A DNA stretch of 64,000 bases from Pseudoips prasinana (GCA_951640165.1 OX621249.1:5259001-5323000), one strand, 5' to 3'. Counted from the stretch's first letter, positions 43,791 through 54,004 are shown. Program-made: numbers and translations. Notes: generated from the sequence alone by a model not told the origin.

Positions 43791-43840
43791 GGATGTATGT
43801 TGCGTGTGGGTATACCTATAATGGTTCTGAGGAATTTGAA
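43740..43840. repeat. 48-bp hairpin, 5-nt loop, within the Helitron
   Basis: 43740-43787 and 43793-43840 are inverted copies with one mismatch around AGGGG. The left arm is helicase coding sequence, so the right arm is an inverted duplication of it. Confidence 0.95.
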
Positions 43841-45496
43841 ATATTATTTGGAATATTATGCGCCCTTAGGGGTGGAAATTCCTAAAATCCTGAAATACAT
43901 ATTTTTATTTTTAACGGAAAGGCCATACCAATTTTCATGCTTTTCACTTAAAAAATTACACACTTTTCATAAGAACTTACATCCCCTATTTTACGCCCTT
44001 TGGGTGGAATTTCCAAAACTTCTAAAATATTTATTTTTATTTTTAGCTGAACTACTAAATATAAGTTTCAATGCCTTTAACTACAAAAATGACGGATTTT
44101 CATACAATCTTTCATTCTCTATTTTACCCCCTTAGGGTTAGTATTTCCAAAAACCCTTCCTTAGTGAATGCATACGTCATAAAAGTACCTACAGACAAAA
44201 TTTCAAGTCTCTAACCCCAGCCGTTCAGGCTGTGCGTTGATATGTCAGTCAGTCAGTTCCCTCTTTTACATAGGTAGGTATATAGATTTGTGCTGAGAAA
44301 ATTATGAGAGACGGGGTTAATTTACTACATTCAAATACATTCAATCGGACAGGCTTGATAAAATTCGAATCGTCTGTAGGTACATTCGCGTTACAAACGA
44401 AACGACAGCACAAACTTTCGATCGACTGACATTATAATTTAAAATTAAATTATAACAAATCCAACCTTCCACATAATTCAATTTGCCCAAAGAAAACAGA
44501 TTTTTTTAATAACCAATTTTGGACAACAACATACTTCTAGGCAACCAAGACCTTATTTCGAAACAATTCAGTACATTCAAAACCCTACGTAATCATGCAA
44601 TCAGCAAACACGGGCAAATAAATCCATGGGCAAATCTTAACACCGCGAGTCAAAATAAATGCACAACGACATCTATCGAAATAAAAATCAACTATCAACC
44701 TAGTTCATGCAGAAAAGAGATGTCATAATATGCACAATGACATCTATCGGACAGTTAGGTAGCTCAACTATAAACATTAGTTCATCTTGAAGTAATGAAA
44801 TGTGTGTTATTTTTCTTCATGATTACTTTAAAATCTAATATCTTTTGATAGACTGAACCGATTGCAATAAAACAAAAACTAAATGTTACCTCAAGTTACG
44901 CTCAATCGTTGTGTATAAAAGTTATCTACATTGCTTTAGTATATTTTACGTGATACCCGAACATATAAACAGACAAACAGACACACAGACAAACAGACAA
45001 AAATTCTAAAAAGGCTGGAAATGGGTTCTATTGGTTGTTCTTTAATACCCTGGCTATTTTTTTTGGATTTTCTTTTGATGTACAAAAATTATTTTTCTAC
45101 AGATTTATTATATGTATAGAATAGATTACTACAGACGTGTTCTGATATTTACAAGCGCCTTTTTAAAGTCTACGTGAATAAAACCTTTTTCATTTTATTT
45201 ATTATGTATCAATATTTAAATTAGTGAACTGAGAGTTAAAAATAATTGCCACCGAAAGATTTGAACGTTTTATAACTTTACAAAATTAAATTTTATTGAA
45301 GTCTTACTTTTCGAGATAAAACTATTTGCAATTTCAATATCAATCTATAATTTAATTACACTAAGAGTTTCAGCACAAGTTTAAAAGAGTTTTGTGGCAA
45401 GCGAGCCGAAACTATTTCGATTAAAACATTTTCACTTTAGTGTAAGTTTGTACTTGTATTAAAATACCGGTTTTTATTTTAGTATTATCAAGGGTA

Positions 45497-45560
45497 AGCG
45501 ACAAATACCTCCCATTCGCCTCCAACTCTAACTCTTGTGAGCCAGGATCGAAAGTGGCAT
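45497..45560 (-). repeat. Fragment of the 137-bp element
   Basis: 'cttgtgagccaggatcgaaa' and 'gtggca' correspond to 'cctgtaagccaggatcaaca' at 30515. Confidence 0.5.
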
Positions 45561-45615
45561 ATATCGTATAGATTTTATTTACACTGCGAGGAAAAGGCTG
45601 GATATGGGCTCTTTA

Positions 45616-45706
45616 TATGGAGGTATGCAAGGATCGTGATAAATGGAAGTCCGTTGTCTCTGCCTACCCCTCTGGGTACAGGCGTGAGTCTATGTATGTA
45701 TGTATG
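45616..45706 (+). mobile_element. 91-bp truncated RTE-like insertion with 13-bp TSD
   Basis: TATGGGCTCTTTA at 45603-45615 and 45707-45719. The insert is the last ~75 bp of the 12484-13547 family plus a (TATG)n tail, read on plus: [16 protein letters not shown]. Confidence 0.93.
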
Positions 45707-45883
45707 TATGGGCTCTTTAACTGTTGTGATTTCCGCAACCATTTTGTTATGAAATTCATCACCATCATCATATCAGCCGAGAGACGCCCATTGCTGGATG
45801 AAGATTACTAATTATAAAATTAATCCGGGAAAATTATTTCCGAGTTAGTTAACTTCTTCTTCTTATCGTGTCGATGGTAAGAA

Positions 45884-46740
45884 TCATATTTTATCTTGCC
45901 AAAATTGAGCAACGCTGATCGCCTTGGCCGAAGCGTCATACAAGTCCTGAAGGGAACAAGAGACTGGACAAGAAGGACAATCAGATAAATGAGCCATACT
46001 TTGGGGTGACACGCCGCACTCGCAGATGTTTTGTGATGTGGGAATGTAACGCCATTTGCACATGTTTTCCTTGGATCTACCAACCTGGGTACGTATTCTA
46101 TTAAGAGTCCTCCAGGTTGGCCATGGCAAATTATATCCCGGAGGTAATTTTTCCGTTGGCGAGACAAACAGAGGAGGACCAAATTTATCTCGCCATAAGG
46201 TTGCCCTCGCTTTCTGTGCATCGATCGTAGCTGTGGTATTGGTCAGGAAACTTTTACGACTTTTCAATCGTTGGGGGGCTGGAGTAAAGTTATAAAGAGG
46301 GTGTTTTTATCCGTCTCCTGCTTATACTTCTCAACACCACTAGCTACTTCCCTTCTAACAAAGGGGGGCGCGATTCCTGCCAGCGGATACAGTTTTAGAA
46401 CTGGCGTGGGCTTAAGGCATCCTGTGATGATCCGGCAAGTCTCATTTAGAGCCATATCCACTGATTTGGCATGGGCAGATCGGTGCCATACAGGGCAGGC
46501 ATATTCACCTGCAGAAAAGCACAAGACAAGACCAGTCGTTCGGAGCTCCTGCGGTGTGGCTCCCCATTTTGATGAGCGTAGTCGGAGCAGCAGATTATTG
46601 CGAGCACTGACCTTTTGCTTGATAGATTCGCAATTTGTTTTATAGGTCAGAGCCCGGTCCAATGTTACTCCGAGGTATTTGGGGAAACTGCTGTGCGTAA
46701 TCTGTACTCCCTGCCACGAAATGTTAAGTGGCCGTTACGC
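45884..46740 (-). pseudogene. Non-LTR RT thumb and C-terminal region, family 'CPxCP..LQDL'
   Basis: On minus: CAFHLSNRQA, ISWQGVQITHSSFPKYLGVT, LDRALTYKTNCESIKQKVSA, RNNLLLRLRSSKWGATPQEL, SAGEYACPVWHRSAHAKSVD, NETCRIITGCLKPTPVLKLY, PLAGIAPPFVRREVA; then one frameshift at about 46264 and KARATLWRDKFGPPLF, PTWRTLNRIRTQVGRSKENM and a zinc-like CECGVSPQSMAHLSDC, ending VAQFWQDKI-stop at 45884. The tail CGACACGATAAGAAGAAG follows. The palm domain is lost by 5' truncation. Homologous ends: 15655-15790 and 46801-46940. Confidence 0.82.
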
Positions 46741-46800
46741 TTGCCTATTGCTCAGATGAAAGGCGCAGTTAGTTAACGCTTTCATATAATAAAATTATTA

Positions 46801-46975
46801 TTATTTGCGGAGCATCGGTCCAATCCATGGCCCATCTAACAGCTTGCCCAGCCTGCCCTGCCCCATGTTCATGGCAGGATCTTAGAAATGCCACAAGCAG
46901 GACAATCACTGTGGCCACGTTCTGGGTCACAAAAATTTAACGTGTTTGCCATCGAAAGTTTAAGAAGAAGAAGAT
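46801..46975 (+). pseudogene. Non-LTR ORF C-terminus, family 'CPxCP..LQDL', opposite orientation
   Basis: On plus: SMAHLTACPACPAPCSWQDL, RNATSRTITVATFWVTKI-stop (stop at 46938-46940), then GCCATCGAAAGTTTAAGAAG and AAG repeats. It lies within 65 bp of the start of the minus-strand copy at 45884-46740. Confidence 0.75.
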
Positions 46976-47024
46976 GTAATAAAATATGATGTTATGACTA
47001 AATTATTCACCATGCTAATTGGTA

Positions 47025-47061
47025 ACAGAAAATCGTATGTATTGCACATACGATTTTCTGT
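47025..47061. repeat. Perfect 16-bp hairpin, 5-nt loop
   Basis: 47025-47040 and 47046-47061 (ACAGAAAATCGTATGT) around ATTGC. Confidence 0.93.
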
Positions 47062-47069
47062 GATGGCAT

Positions 47070-47685
47070 TTTGGATCATGGATTGTGATGGCAAGGAGAA
47101 TATATGTGATTAGAACCTACTATTTGATGTTATATTTTAACCAAGAAAATCAAGCTATTGAGAGAACTATAATTTATTTCCAGAACAACACAGGTATACA
47201 TATTTACACGTATTTTCACAAAATTTCATTCCTGTGCTGGACATACAAAGACACACGGCTTTTCATTCTTAGCTTGCTAGAGCATATAGACACGGGTCGT
47301 ATTTTTTAATTAGACAAGTTAGTAAGCAGGAACTACCTTGATGCTGGTGATAGGAGCAATGTGAACATTGTTTTTTATTTATTATTCTGAAAATAATTAT
47401 TGTAATATTACCAATATCCTAAATTCTAGTTTCGCTGACAATTAAATAAATACACGAGCTAAACAAAACAACGTACTTATAACATCATCACTCATCAGTC
47501 TATATTAAACATGCAATTAGTACGTAGAGTGATAATTGCTTATTCACTACTAATCTGAACAATTAACGAATGCTATTCATTGATGATTTAATTCGGCATA
47601 AAGAGTTAACAAATCATGATGCCTTGTTAACTTATAATGTTAACAAATTTTAGTTCTATAGCATTACTAGCTGTCATCATCATTA
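47070..47685. other. No recognised feature
   Basis: AT-rich DNA; a 74-codon frame at 47085-47309 has no domain. Confidence 0.4.
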
Positions 47686-47689
47686 TGTC

Positions 47690-47885
47690 AGCCAAAGTAC
47701 GTCCACTGCTGGACAAAAGTCTCCCCAAAGAATGCCATGATCGCTACGCTTGACAGACGGGTTGGCGATCGAAGTTTGATGGTCATAGTTCACAGAAAAA
47801 CGCTGCTGCCGGTTCTCTGGTAGATATTCCCTCGGCCGATTTTACGCCCTCTACGTGATGAGATGGGGTGATGATATTCTATGCT
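47690..47885 (+). repeat. Interspersed repeat (copy 3)
   Basis: 'gtcagccaaagtacgtccac', 'gcttgacagacgggttggcg', 'ctgctgccggttctctggta' and 'tacgtgatgagatggggtga'. Confidence 0.62.
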
Positions 47886-47905
47886 ATCACCACTCATTAA
47901 ACTTA

Positions 47906-48356
47906 CTAGCTGTGCCTGCGTAAACTTTATAGATTATAGCATATGTGTTATTCGGAAATATTAGACGGTCACCGTAGCCTAGTTGGTTGTGCTCCTGCCT
48001 ACGGAGCTGGTTGTCCTGGGTTGGAATCCCGGTAAGTGCAAATATTTGTGTGATGAGCACGAATATTTGTTTCTGAGTCATGGATGTTTTCTATGTATAT
48101 AAGTATTTATCTATCTATATAAGTATGTATATCGCCACCTGGTACCCATAGTTCAAGCTTTGCTTAGTTTGCGGCTAGGATGATCTGCGTGACATTCTCC
48201 CTAGATATTATTATTATTTTAAAAAAAGCTATTATTATAAGCTATATTACTACAAAGTTTCAATATAATCCGTTCGGTAGTTTTTGTAGTAACAAACATC
48301 CATACATCTATAAATCCATCTATACTCACAAGCTTTCGCATAAGTAGAGAGTAGGA
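47906..48356 (-). mobile_element. Helitron-like element (family B) interrupted by a SINE
   Basis: CTAG at 47906-47909, 'tagcatatgtgttattcgga', then the SINE at 47964-48218, then 'ctacaaagtttcaatataat', 'ccgttcggtagtttttgtag', and the end AGAGAGTAGGA followed by T. Confidence 0.75.
47964..48218 (+). mobile_element. SINE family a (copy 4)
   Basis: GACGGTCACCGTAGCCTAGT head; B-box GGGTTGGAATCCC (one change); complete tail. Confidence 0.87.
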
Positions 48357-48364
48357 TTCGCAAT

Positions 48365-48601
48365 GCACCCTCGGGGCTGCAGTGCTCGTATGGTTTGGGG
48401 CGCAGTCACTGTGCCGGACTGGCAGGAATCGGCAATAGGGCAGACAATCTGGGCAATCCAGAGCCCACCCAGGGTACTTGTCCCGACCATATGAGACATG
48501 GCGCAAAGTGGAGCTCCGGAACAGCATACCCGCACCCACCCGCAGACACTTTTTGCAGATGGCATGCATAAGGATTTCGACTGCCTTAACAAGAAAAAAA
48601 T
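48365..48601 (+). mobile_element. 5'-truncated non-LTR 3' UTR insertion, 11-bp TSD
   Basis: GGATTCGCAAT (48354-48364) and GGATTTGCAAT (48602-48612) flank it, one mismatch. It ends in the A-rich CTTAACAAGAAAAAAA. The body ('cggactggcaggaatcggca', 'acatggcgcaaagtggagct', 'cacccgcagacactttttgc') matches the larger insert at 50734-51223. Open frames in it are chance products of GC content. Confidence 0.85.
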
Positions 48602-48612
48602 GGATTTGCAAT

Positions 48613-49190
48613 ACAAAAATAATAAATCTTCATAGTGTTACACGAAGGTTTGTAATTTAGTTAATAATTATAGTGGGCAAATAAGTATAGTTATACTTTT
48701 ATGTAGGTATTATAAAAATAATCAGAACTGAAAATATGAAATCACATACTTTTAATGTAGAACGGAAGCTCCTATCGCTACTGTCATTTTTTCCAGCCAG
48801 CCTGACTGTGGAACGGGTCCATTAAAATTCAAACAAAAACAGGCAAATATAGACGCAATACGGATTGAAAATCGTACCAAATCATATTTACAAATCAGAG
48901 GAAAAGTATGACATGAGAGGGAAATATTTAGTTTCGTTTTATGCTTCACCACTAGTTCGTATTGAAACATGCTGTCTTCTCTTCTTTTTCATACTGATAC
49001 TGACAAACTGGATGTCATTCTATCAGATATGTGCAAAATAGGTCACTAGGTGGCGAGCAAAAGCAAAACTAAGTGACACGTTTCGTCGACGCCATGTCAG
49101 TGGATATTACGAAGGAGGTAATGGCGGGTCTCATAGTCTGAACATCATCTGCATCGATTGAACTACGTGTTGTTTTTGTTTTAAATATTC
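48613..49190. other. No recognised feature
   Basis: No domain or repeat seen. Confidence 0.4.
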
Positions 49191-49193
49191 AGG

Positions 49194-49315
49194 GACAACA
49201 AACACACTGCCATCAGATCCCAAATTAGTCAAAGCCTGAACTATGGCAGCCAGATAACTAATAAACATACTTATATATTTCAAATACATACATATTATAG
49301 ATAATATTTTCACTA
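49194..49315 (-). mobile_element. SINE family c, tail fragment
   Basis: 'acaacaaacacactgccatc', 'agatcccaaattagtcaaag', 'cctgaactatggcagccaga'. Confidence 0.6.
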
Positions 49316-49479
49316 AATCCATGCGGATATACTTTGTAGAGCAGCGGGTAAGCTATGATTACGCGTTTTGTTTAAATTGATGATTTTTCGCAGGATTTAG
49401 CGATGAATACCAGGAAGTTTAACATCTTAAAAAATCGTAAACGTCAAATTTGAGTATATTTTGAAGAATATAATAATAA

Positions 49480-49536
49480 TAATATCTTGGGACATTATTT
49501 ACACACGGTCATCTGATCCCAAACTAAGCAGAGCTT
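49480..49536 (-). mobile_element. SINE family c, tail fragment
   Basis: 'aatatcttgggacattattt', 'acacacggtcatctgatccc', 'aaactaagcagagctt'. Confidence 0.7.
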
Positions 49537-49540
49537 GAGC

Positions 49541-49590
49541 AGACGCCAGCATATCAAGCTAGCCCAATCTGTCAAATTTCCCCAATTGAA
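49541..49590. mobile_element. Single arm of the 26578-26710 TIR element
   Basis: AGACGCCAGCATATCAAGCT, then 'gcccaatctgtcaaattt' and 'cccaattgaaag', colinear with the 26710 arm read inward. The other arm is missing, replaced by the CR1-like tail that follows. Confidence 0.78.
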
Positions 49591-49594
49591 AGGA

Positions 49595-49695
49595 AAAACA
49601 AACCTTATTGCAAAAACGTAAAACAAAACAATGGATACAAACATGGTAAATAACTTGTTTTAATGCAATTGGCCGCCTTATCGCTAAAAGCTGAA
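49595..49695 (-). repeat. CR1-like 3' UTR fragment
   Basis: On minus: 'cttttagcgataaggcggcc', 'aattgcattaaaacaagtta', 'tgtatccattgttttg' and 'ttgcaataagg' match 20945-21045. Confidence 0.8.
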
Positions 49696-49699
49696 GCAG

Positions 49700-50395
49700 T
49701 AATAAAAAAAAACAAATATCTGAAAGCGTTATCCACATATAATGAAGGTTTGGTTGTGAATGTTCACTGGGTCGGTGAAGCAATGAAAACAAATCAATAG
49801 TAATTAAATGTTTTCAAGCGATTTCTAATTGTTTCAGGTTTGAAGTCAAACTTTTATCAGGTTTAATTCCTAGCTGGAAAAACGAATACCAAAGCTGCTT
49901 GAAGAGATAAATAGATGCCTTGCGGAAAACAACACGAAACAATAAGCATTCTTGAAAATTGGCCCGCAATACGTAACAACACATTACAGGAAGTATACTC
50001 CGAAAATGAGACTCCCTTTCTCAATGTAACCTGATATAACACATTTACGTAACGCCACGGGGTGGCGTCATCACGTCACTGCGTAACATTCATTCGAGTT
50101 CACCGACTCCGTAATTAAAATGTTTGTGTGTAAGTAATTAAGGCGATATTGTCTGTTTCGCGGCTTTCCTCTTGAATGAATTTTGCGTTTAATTTTGAAT
50201 AGTGCCATCTGGGGGTTATATTATGAATATTATCACAACTTGTATGTTTTGAGTACTACATGGGGTGACTAATGATCAAATTACTTGAATATTTACAGGA
50301 CAGATATATATGACAAAATAAAATAAGTATTTGAAAACCCCCATGAAATAGTTAGAACTAGTATAATTTTTATTTATTTATTTTCCTCTTACATC
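49700..50395. other. No recognised feature
   Basis: No domain or repeat match; mildly GC-richer at 50050-50110. Confidence 0.4.
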
Positions 50396-50399
50396 TATC

Positions 50400-50640
50400 T
50401 TTACAGGTATAAGTCCAATGCGATAGAGTGCTTATCTAAGTATAATACAATTTTATACCACTAAACAAATTTTACTTATAACAAATTATACATAATGCAC
50501 TTCTCGTGAACTCACTCCGAGAACACACAAATAGGTCAGTCTCAGCTGCTATGAGGTTAAGAGTACGGAGAGCACGCGTCAGGGGCGCCTCATGTACAAG
50601 GTTAGTCCGACCACGCGGTTCCACTAGCATATTATATTCC
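50400..50640 (-). pseudogene. Non-LTR ORF C-terminal fragment, family 'ALRTLN'
   Basis: On minus: NMLVEPRGRTNLVHEAPLTR, ALRTLNLIAAETDLFVCSRS, EFTRSALCIICYK. Homologous to 4104-4330. The same AT-rich 3' context with (AAAT)n-type text (TTTATTTATTTATTTT on plus, near 50370) follows. Confidence 0.62.
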
Positions 50641-50733
50641 TGAAGCCAACAAATGTCAGCAGTAATGAAACTATATCAAACCTCACAATTATTAAGACCT
50701 GTTTGGAATCGTAATACTTCGGATATTCACAGA

Positions 50734-51223
50734 GTTGCCGTGGTCTCCTTCTGTGAGGCAGTCTTGCTGCAGAAGGAGGCCGCAGAGCAGGATCGCGAAC
50801 GAGCCGATCCCGCTCATAGACGGAGGAAGCGTCGGGGTGGCGGTGGCAGCCGTTAGCCCAACTCTCCTCGGGACTGCGGCGGTAGTGTGGGAAGTGTCCT
50901 CCACTACCGCCACGTACAAGCAGCTCCGGGAAGACAGCGATCTGTTTGTGGCGCAGTCGCTGTGTCGGACTGGCAGAAGTCGGCAATAGGGGAGGGCAAT
51001 CTCAAGCCCTCCCCAGGGTACGTGTCCCAACCATCTGGGACATGGTGCAAAAGGGGGGCACCGGAGCAGCATACCCGCGTTCCCGGGGCTCTTCCCGTTA
51101 GGTGCCAAGAGAAGTCCACGGCAGGTTTGGCTTAGTCGGTGCGAATCCGACATACCCACCCGCAAACACTTTTTGCGGGTGGCATGCATAGGCATTCCCC
51201 CTGCCTTAACAAAAAAAAAAAGA
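50734..51223 (+). mobile_element. 490-bp 5'-truncated non-LTR 3' region, 11-bp TSD
   Basis: ATATTCACAGA at 50723-50733 and 51224-51234. The insert ends CTGCCTTAACAAAAAAAAAA. It is GC-rich ('ggcgcagtcgctgtgtcgga', 'ggacatggtgcaaaaggggg', 'cacccgcaaacactttttgc', GGGTGGCATGCATAGGCATT) and shares its last ~250 bp with 48365-48601. I read it as the 3' UTR of a poly-A-tailed non-LTR element, perhaps R1-clade. Multiple overlapping frames on both strands reflect base composition. Confidence 0.87.
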
Positions 51224-51239
51224 ATATTCACAGACTAAA

Positions 51240-51550
51240 ACGGAATCCTCGAAGGCGCAACTAAATCAATTCATCAAAACGTCAGTATGTCACAGTGGTA
51301 TACCTCAGCATCTATTCATGCTTACGATCTGTAAATATTTTTATTTGCGCTGCAAAGAGGCCGAGGAGGGGTTAAAATGGCATAGTACAGATAACCCCTA
51401 ATGATAATGGGGCGCCGTTAGGGGCTTGATTTGCGGATTCCAAAACTGATTTTTATTTCATTGGATGCCATGTTGTTTTAACATATGATTAAAAATATCG
51501 CAAAAGCCAGCTTTAATATAATGTAACATTTTTAAAGTAACAATTTTATG
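51240..51550. other. No recognised feature
   Basis: No supported gene or repeat. Confidence 0.4.
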
Positions 51551-51557
51551 TTAAACA

Positions 51558-51748
51558 ATCTGTTCCCCATGGTTTCACCCGGGATTAAACTTTATTAAAT
51601 TATAAACTATGCGTTATTTGGATGTATTAGTATATTACTATAAAGTTTCATTAAAATCCGTTCCGTAGTTTTTGCGTGAGGAGTAAGAAACACCCATACA
51701 TCAATACATCCATCTCACAAACTTTGGCATTTATAATATTAGTAGGAT
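51558..51748 (-). mobile_element. Helitron-like element (family B, diverged)
   Basis: 'ctgttccccatggtttcacc', 'aagtttcattaaaatccgtt', 'tccgtagtttttgcgtgagg' and the end TATAATATTAGTAGGA then T. Confidence 0.7.
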
Positions 51749-51768
51749 AATATGATGTATATGATATA

Positions 51769-51976
51769 TGACTGGCCTATTGGTCTAGTGATTAGTGACC
51801 CTGAGTGCTAAGCCAGAGGTCGTGGGTTCGATCCCTAGCCAGGACCAATATCTGTGTGATGATCACGATTAAAAATATTTGTCATATTTTTAATCGTGAT
51901 CATCACATATTATCAGTTCTCTGGTTGCCATAGTACAAACTCTGTCTAGTTAAGGATGAACTGACAGTGTGACTAA
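51769..51976 (+). mobile_element. SINE family b, containing a hairpin
   Basis: Head GACTGGCCTATTGGTCTAGT, B-box GGGTTCGATCCC, then 'ccaggaccaatatctgtgtg'. A perfect hairpin (51856-51878/51884-51906, 23-bp arms, loop TTGTC) replaces part of the tail, which resumes at 'ttctctggttgccatagtac'. Confidence 0.83.
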
Positions 51977-52219
51977 CACACCGCCGGTAGATCCAAAACA
52001 AGGGAGAGCCTGTGTGCCTGCCTCAAAATATATTTTTTTAAATTAGCTGCCCCGGCAGTCGCTGTTCTGCCCTCATAATAGAAAAGAAATTGTATCAGGT
52101 ACATTATAAATCCAATCTCTCCCAAAAAAAATATTATCTCATGGACCATTGTAGTCACCAGAGAAAAAAATGCCGAATTGGTCGAGCCATTCCCGATTAC
52201 CGCGCTTAGCAACATTCAC

Positions 52220-52223
<4 letters not shown>

Positions 52224-52264
<41 letters not shown>
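52224..52264. repeat. (TA)n microsatellite
   Basis: About 20 uninterrupted TA units. Confidence 0.97.
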
Positions 52265-52266
<2 letters not shown>

Positions 52267-52269
52267 TTC

Positions 52270-53025
52270 AACATAATAATAAATTCAAAAGACAATCTTA
52301 GTAATAAGCGTAATAAACAACTTTTTATACTTTATAACAAGGCACGGAACCCTCGGTGCACAAGACTGACTCACGCCGAGCTTACTTTATTTTTTTACTG
52401 TTGCCGCACAGGCATCTTTCGACGCAAACTTGTTACTACAACCTAATGAATTCCAAAACTCTCGTTGCAACTGACTAAAAAATATGTCTATGCAACTGAC
52501 AAAAAAAAATATCGTCAAAGAACAGCATTCTACACAAATGTCCCAACTTCATGTATTTGGATGACACGACAACTCAGTGGAGTTGCGTCAGTCCTTGTTC
52601 GTTTATTTGTTTCGCGTCTCTACACGCGTTTGTGTATCCTAGTTTTATTTTATTTGGGAAAACGTGCATGAGTTTTTATTGGCAGTTTGATTTATAAAAA
52701 TACGTTGTTAATTTGCAGTGGGCCGACGAGTGCGTACTTAAACTTGCTTAGTTGAGTAGCATGTGAAGTGAGAGTTTAGATGGTCGCACTTATTCTACTT
52801 AGATAAGTTCTAAGTAAGTTATAAGTATCTGCGAAGAGACGACGAATGTGCACGATGGCCCTGAATGAAATATTTTAGATTTTTATATATTAGATTTTTA
52901 TTTCTTTTATTAAAATAATGAGTGAAAGAACATTGTCGCTATCTTCATCCTAATAAATAATTTGTGTACATTGTAGTATATTATATAGCCCTTATATACA
53001 TGTACCAGCTCCCATATTTATGTAT
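52270..53025. other. No recognised feature
   Basis: A 68-codon plus frame (52465-52671) has no domain. Otherwise AT-rich. Confidence 0.4.
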
Positions 53026-53027
53026 TA

Positions 53028-53204
53028 CTAGCTGTGCCCCGCTGTTTTACCCGCGTAAAACATTATAAATTATAGCCTATGTGTTAATCCAGGGTGTCAG
53101 CTAACCCCATACCAAATTTTATTAAAATCACTTCAGCCGTTTAGACGTAAAGAGGTAACAAACATACACACTAACACATTCACAAACTTATAATATTAGA
53201 ATGA
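53028..53204 (-). mobile_element. Helitron-like element (family B)
   Basis: CTAG at 53028-53031 preceded by A; 'gtgccccgctgttttacccg', 'gtgttaatccagggtgtcag', 'cacttcagccgtttagacgt'; ends TTATAATATTAGAATGA then T. Confidence 0.82.
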
Positions 53205-53209
53205 TAGTG

Positions 53210-54000
53210 TCATTAATATGTAGTGTATAAATACTTAATAGCATGAATCTGCACATTGTATGATCTTTTCCTGATTAGTTTCTCCTCTCGCGGGTCGGCT
53301 GGAAGAGCGCATCTATTGAAATAAGCAGTACCTTTGTGAAATCTTTTCCTTTTTTGTTATTTATTGTTATTGTGTGTACAGAAATTAACAAATAAAATAT
53401 TACATCAAGTTGGCTCCGGCGGAAGAGGACTTAAGAGACTGACGTCACCCAATCACTAAGTACGGATCAAAATAGAATAAACAGAAAATTAAAAAAAAAA
53501 TGTAAATAAGCAGGATTTTTTTGTCATAATTGTTTTCAAATAAAAAAATAAATTAATAATGATAATGATTACAAGGCATCGGCCAACTAGCATATTCGTC
53601 CAATATTCTCAGGATGCTATTGCGGTTACTGCCCACACTGTTTATGAGAGAGGCTAAAAATAAAAAAATAACATCTATTTCTGTTTGGAGTGGAGATTCA
53701 AATAAAGTTGCCAGAATTATCTTAGTACAATGTTATAGCATGTTTGGTGTCAGCGATCTCTCAGAAGTTGAAATATAGCATGATATGTGTGTCAGTTATG
53801 TGCCACATATAAGACACGGTCTTTCATATCGTGTTGTAACAAGTCTTTGTGAACTATTTAGAGCATATAAAAGCTATTTACAAAGATCAAAACTTGTGTT
53901 AAACGTGAGGTTGAAATTGGTTGATATGACTTTGTGGGTAATATTTTCCTTTGTCATGTCCGCTTGTAATGGCATGCATGTGTTAACGTTAACTTTCAAT
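53210..54000. other. No recognised feature
   Basis: AT-rich with no supported feature. The 109-codon frame at 53785-54114 runs into Helitron-like text and is not a gene. Confidence 0.4.
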
Positions 54001-54004
54001 ATTT

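Larger units (their letters stand above)
42178..45125 (-). mobile_element. Composite Helitron with broken Rep/Hel helicase pieces
   Basis: The left (3') end is CTAG at 42178-42181, with CGAACGAAGTCGCGGGCACA hairpin-type text on minus, and the base outside is A. The right (5') end reads TTATTATATGTATAGAATAGA followed by T, i.e. TC...CTAG inserted between A and T without a TSD. An alternative 5' end, TATATAGA followed by T at 44286, could mark a nested or earlier unit. Interior: helicase pseudogenes at 42300-43444 and 43445-43790, a palindrome at 43740-43840, then non-coding Helitron text ('aaccccagccgttcaggctg', CAGTCAGTCAG). Confidence 0.82.
42046..45215 (+). repeat. LINE-type 3' UTR repeat (copy 3), split by a Helitron
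   Basis: 42046-42177 ('aaaactaaacatcgtctctt' to 'tatgtatttattactta') continues at 45126 ('tactacagacgtgttctgat', 'tttacaagcgcc', AAGTCTACGTGAATAAAACC). Joining the halves recovers the colinear order of 38720-38975, so the 2.95 kb between them arrived later. Confidence 0.8.

Noticed and set aside
50692..51231. 179-codon minus-strand frame and several overlapping frames
   Set aside because: They run antisense through a GC-rich, poly-A-tailed (plus-strand) insertion; GC content explains the lack of stops.
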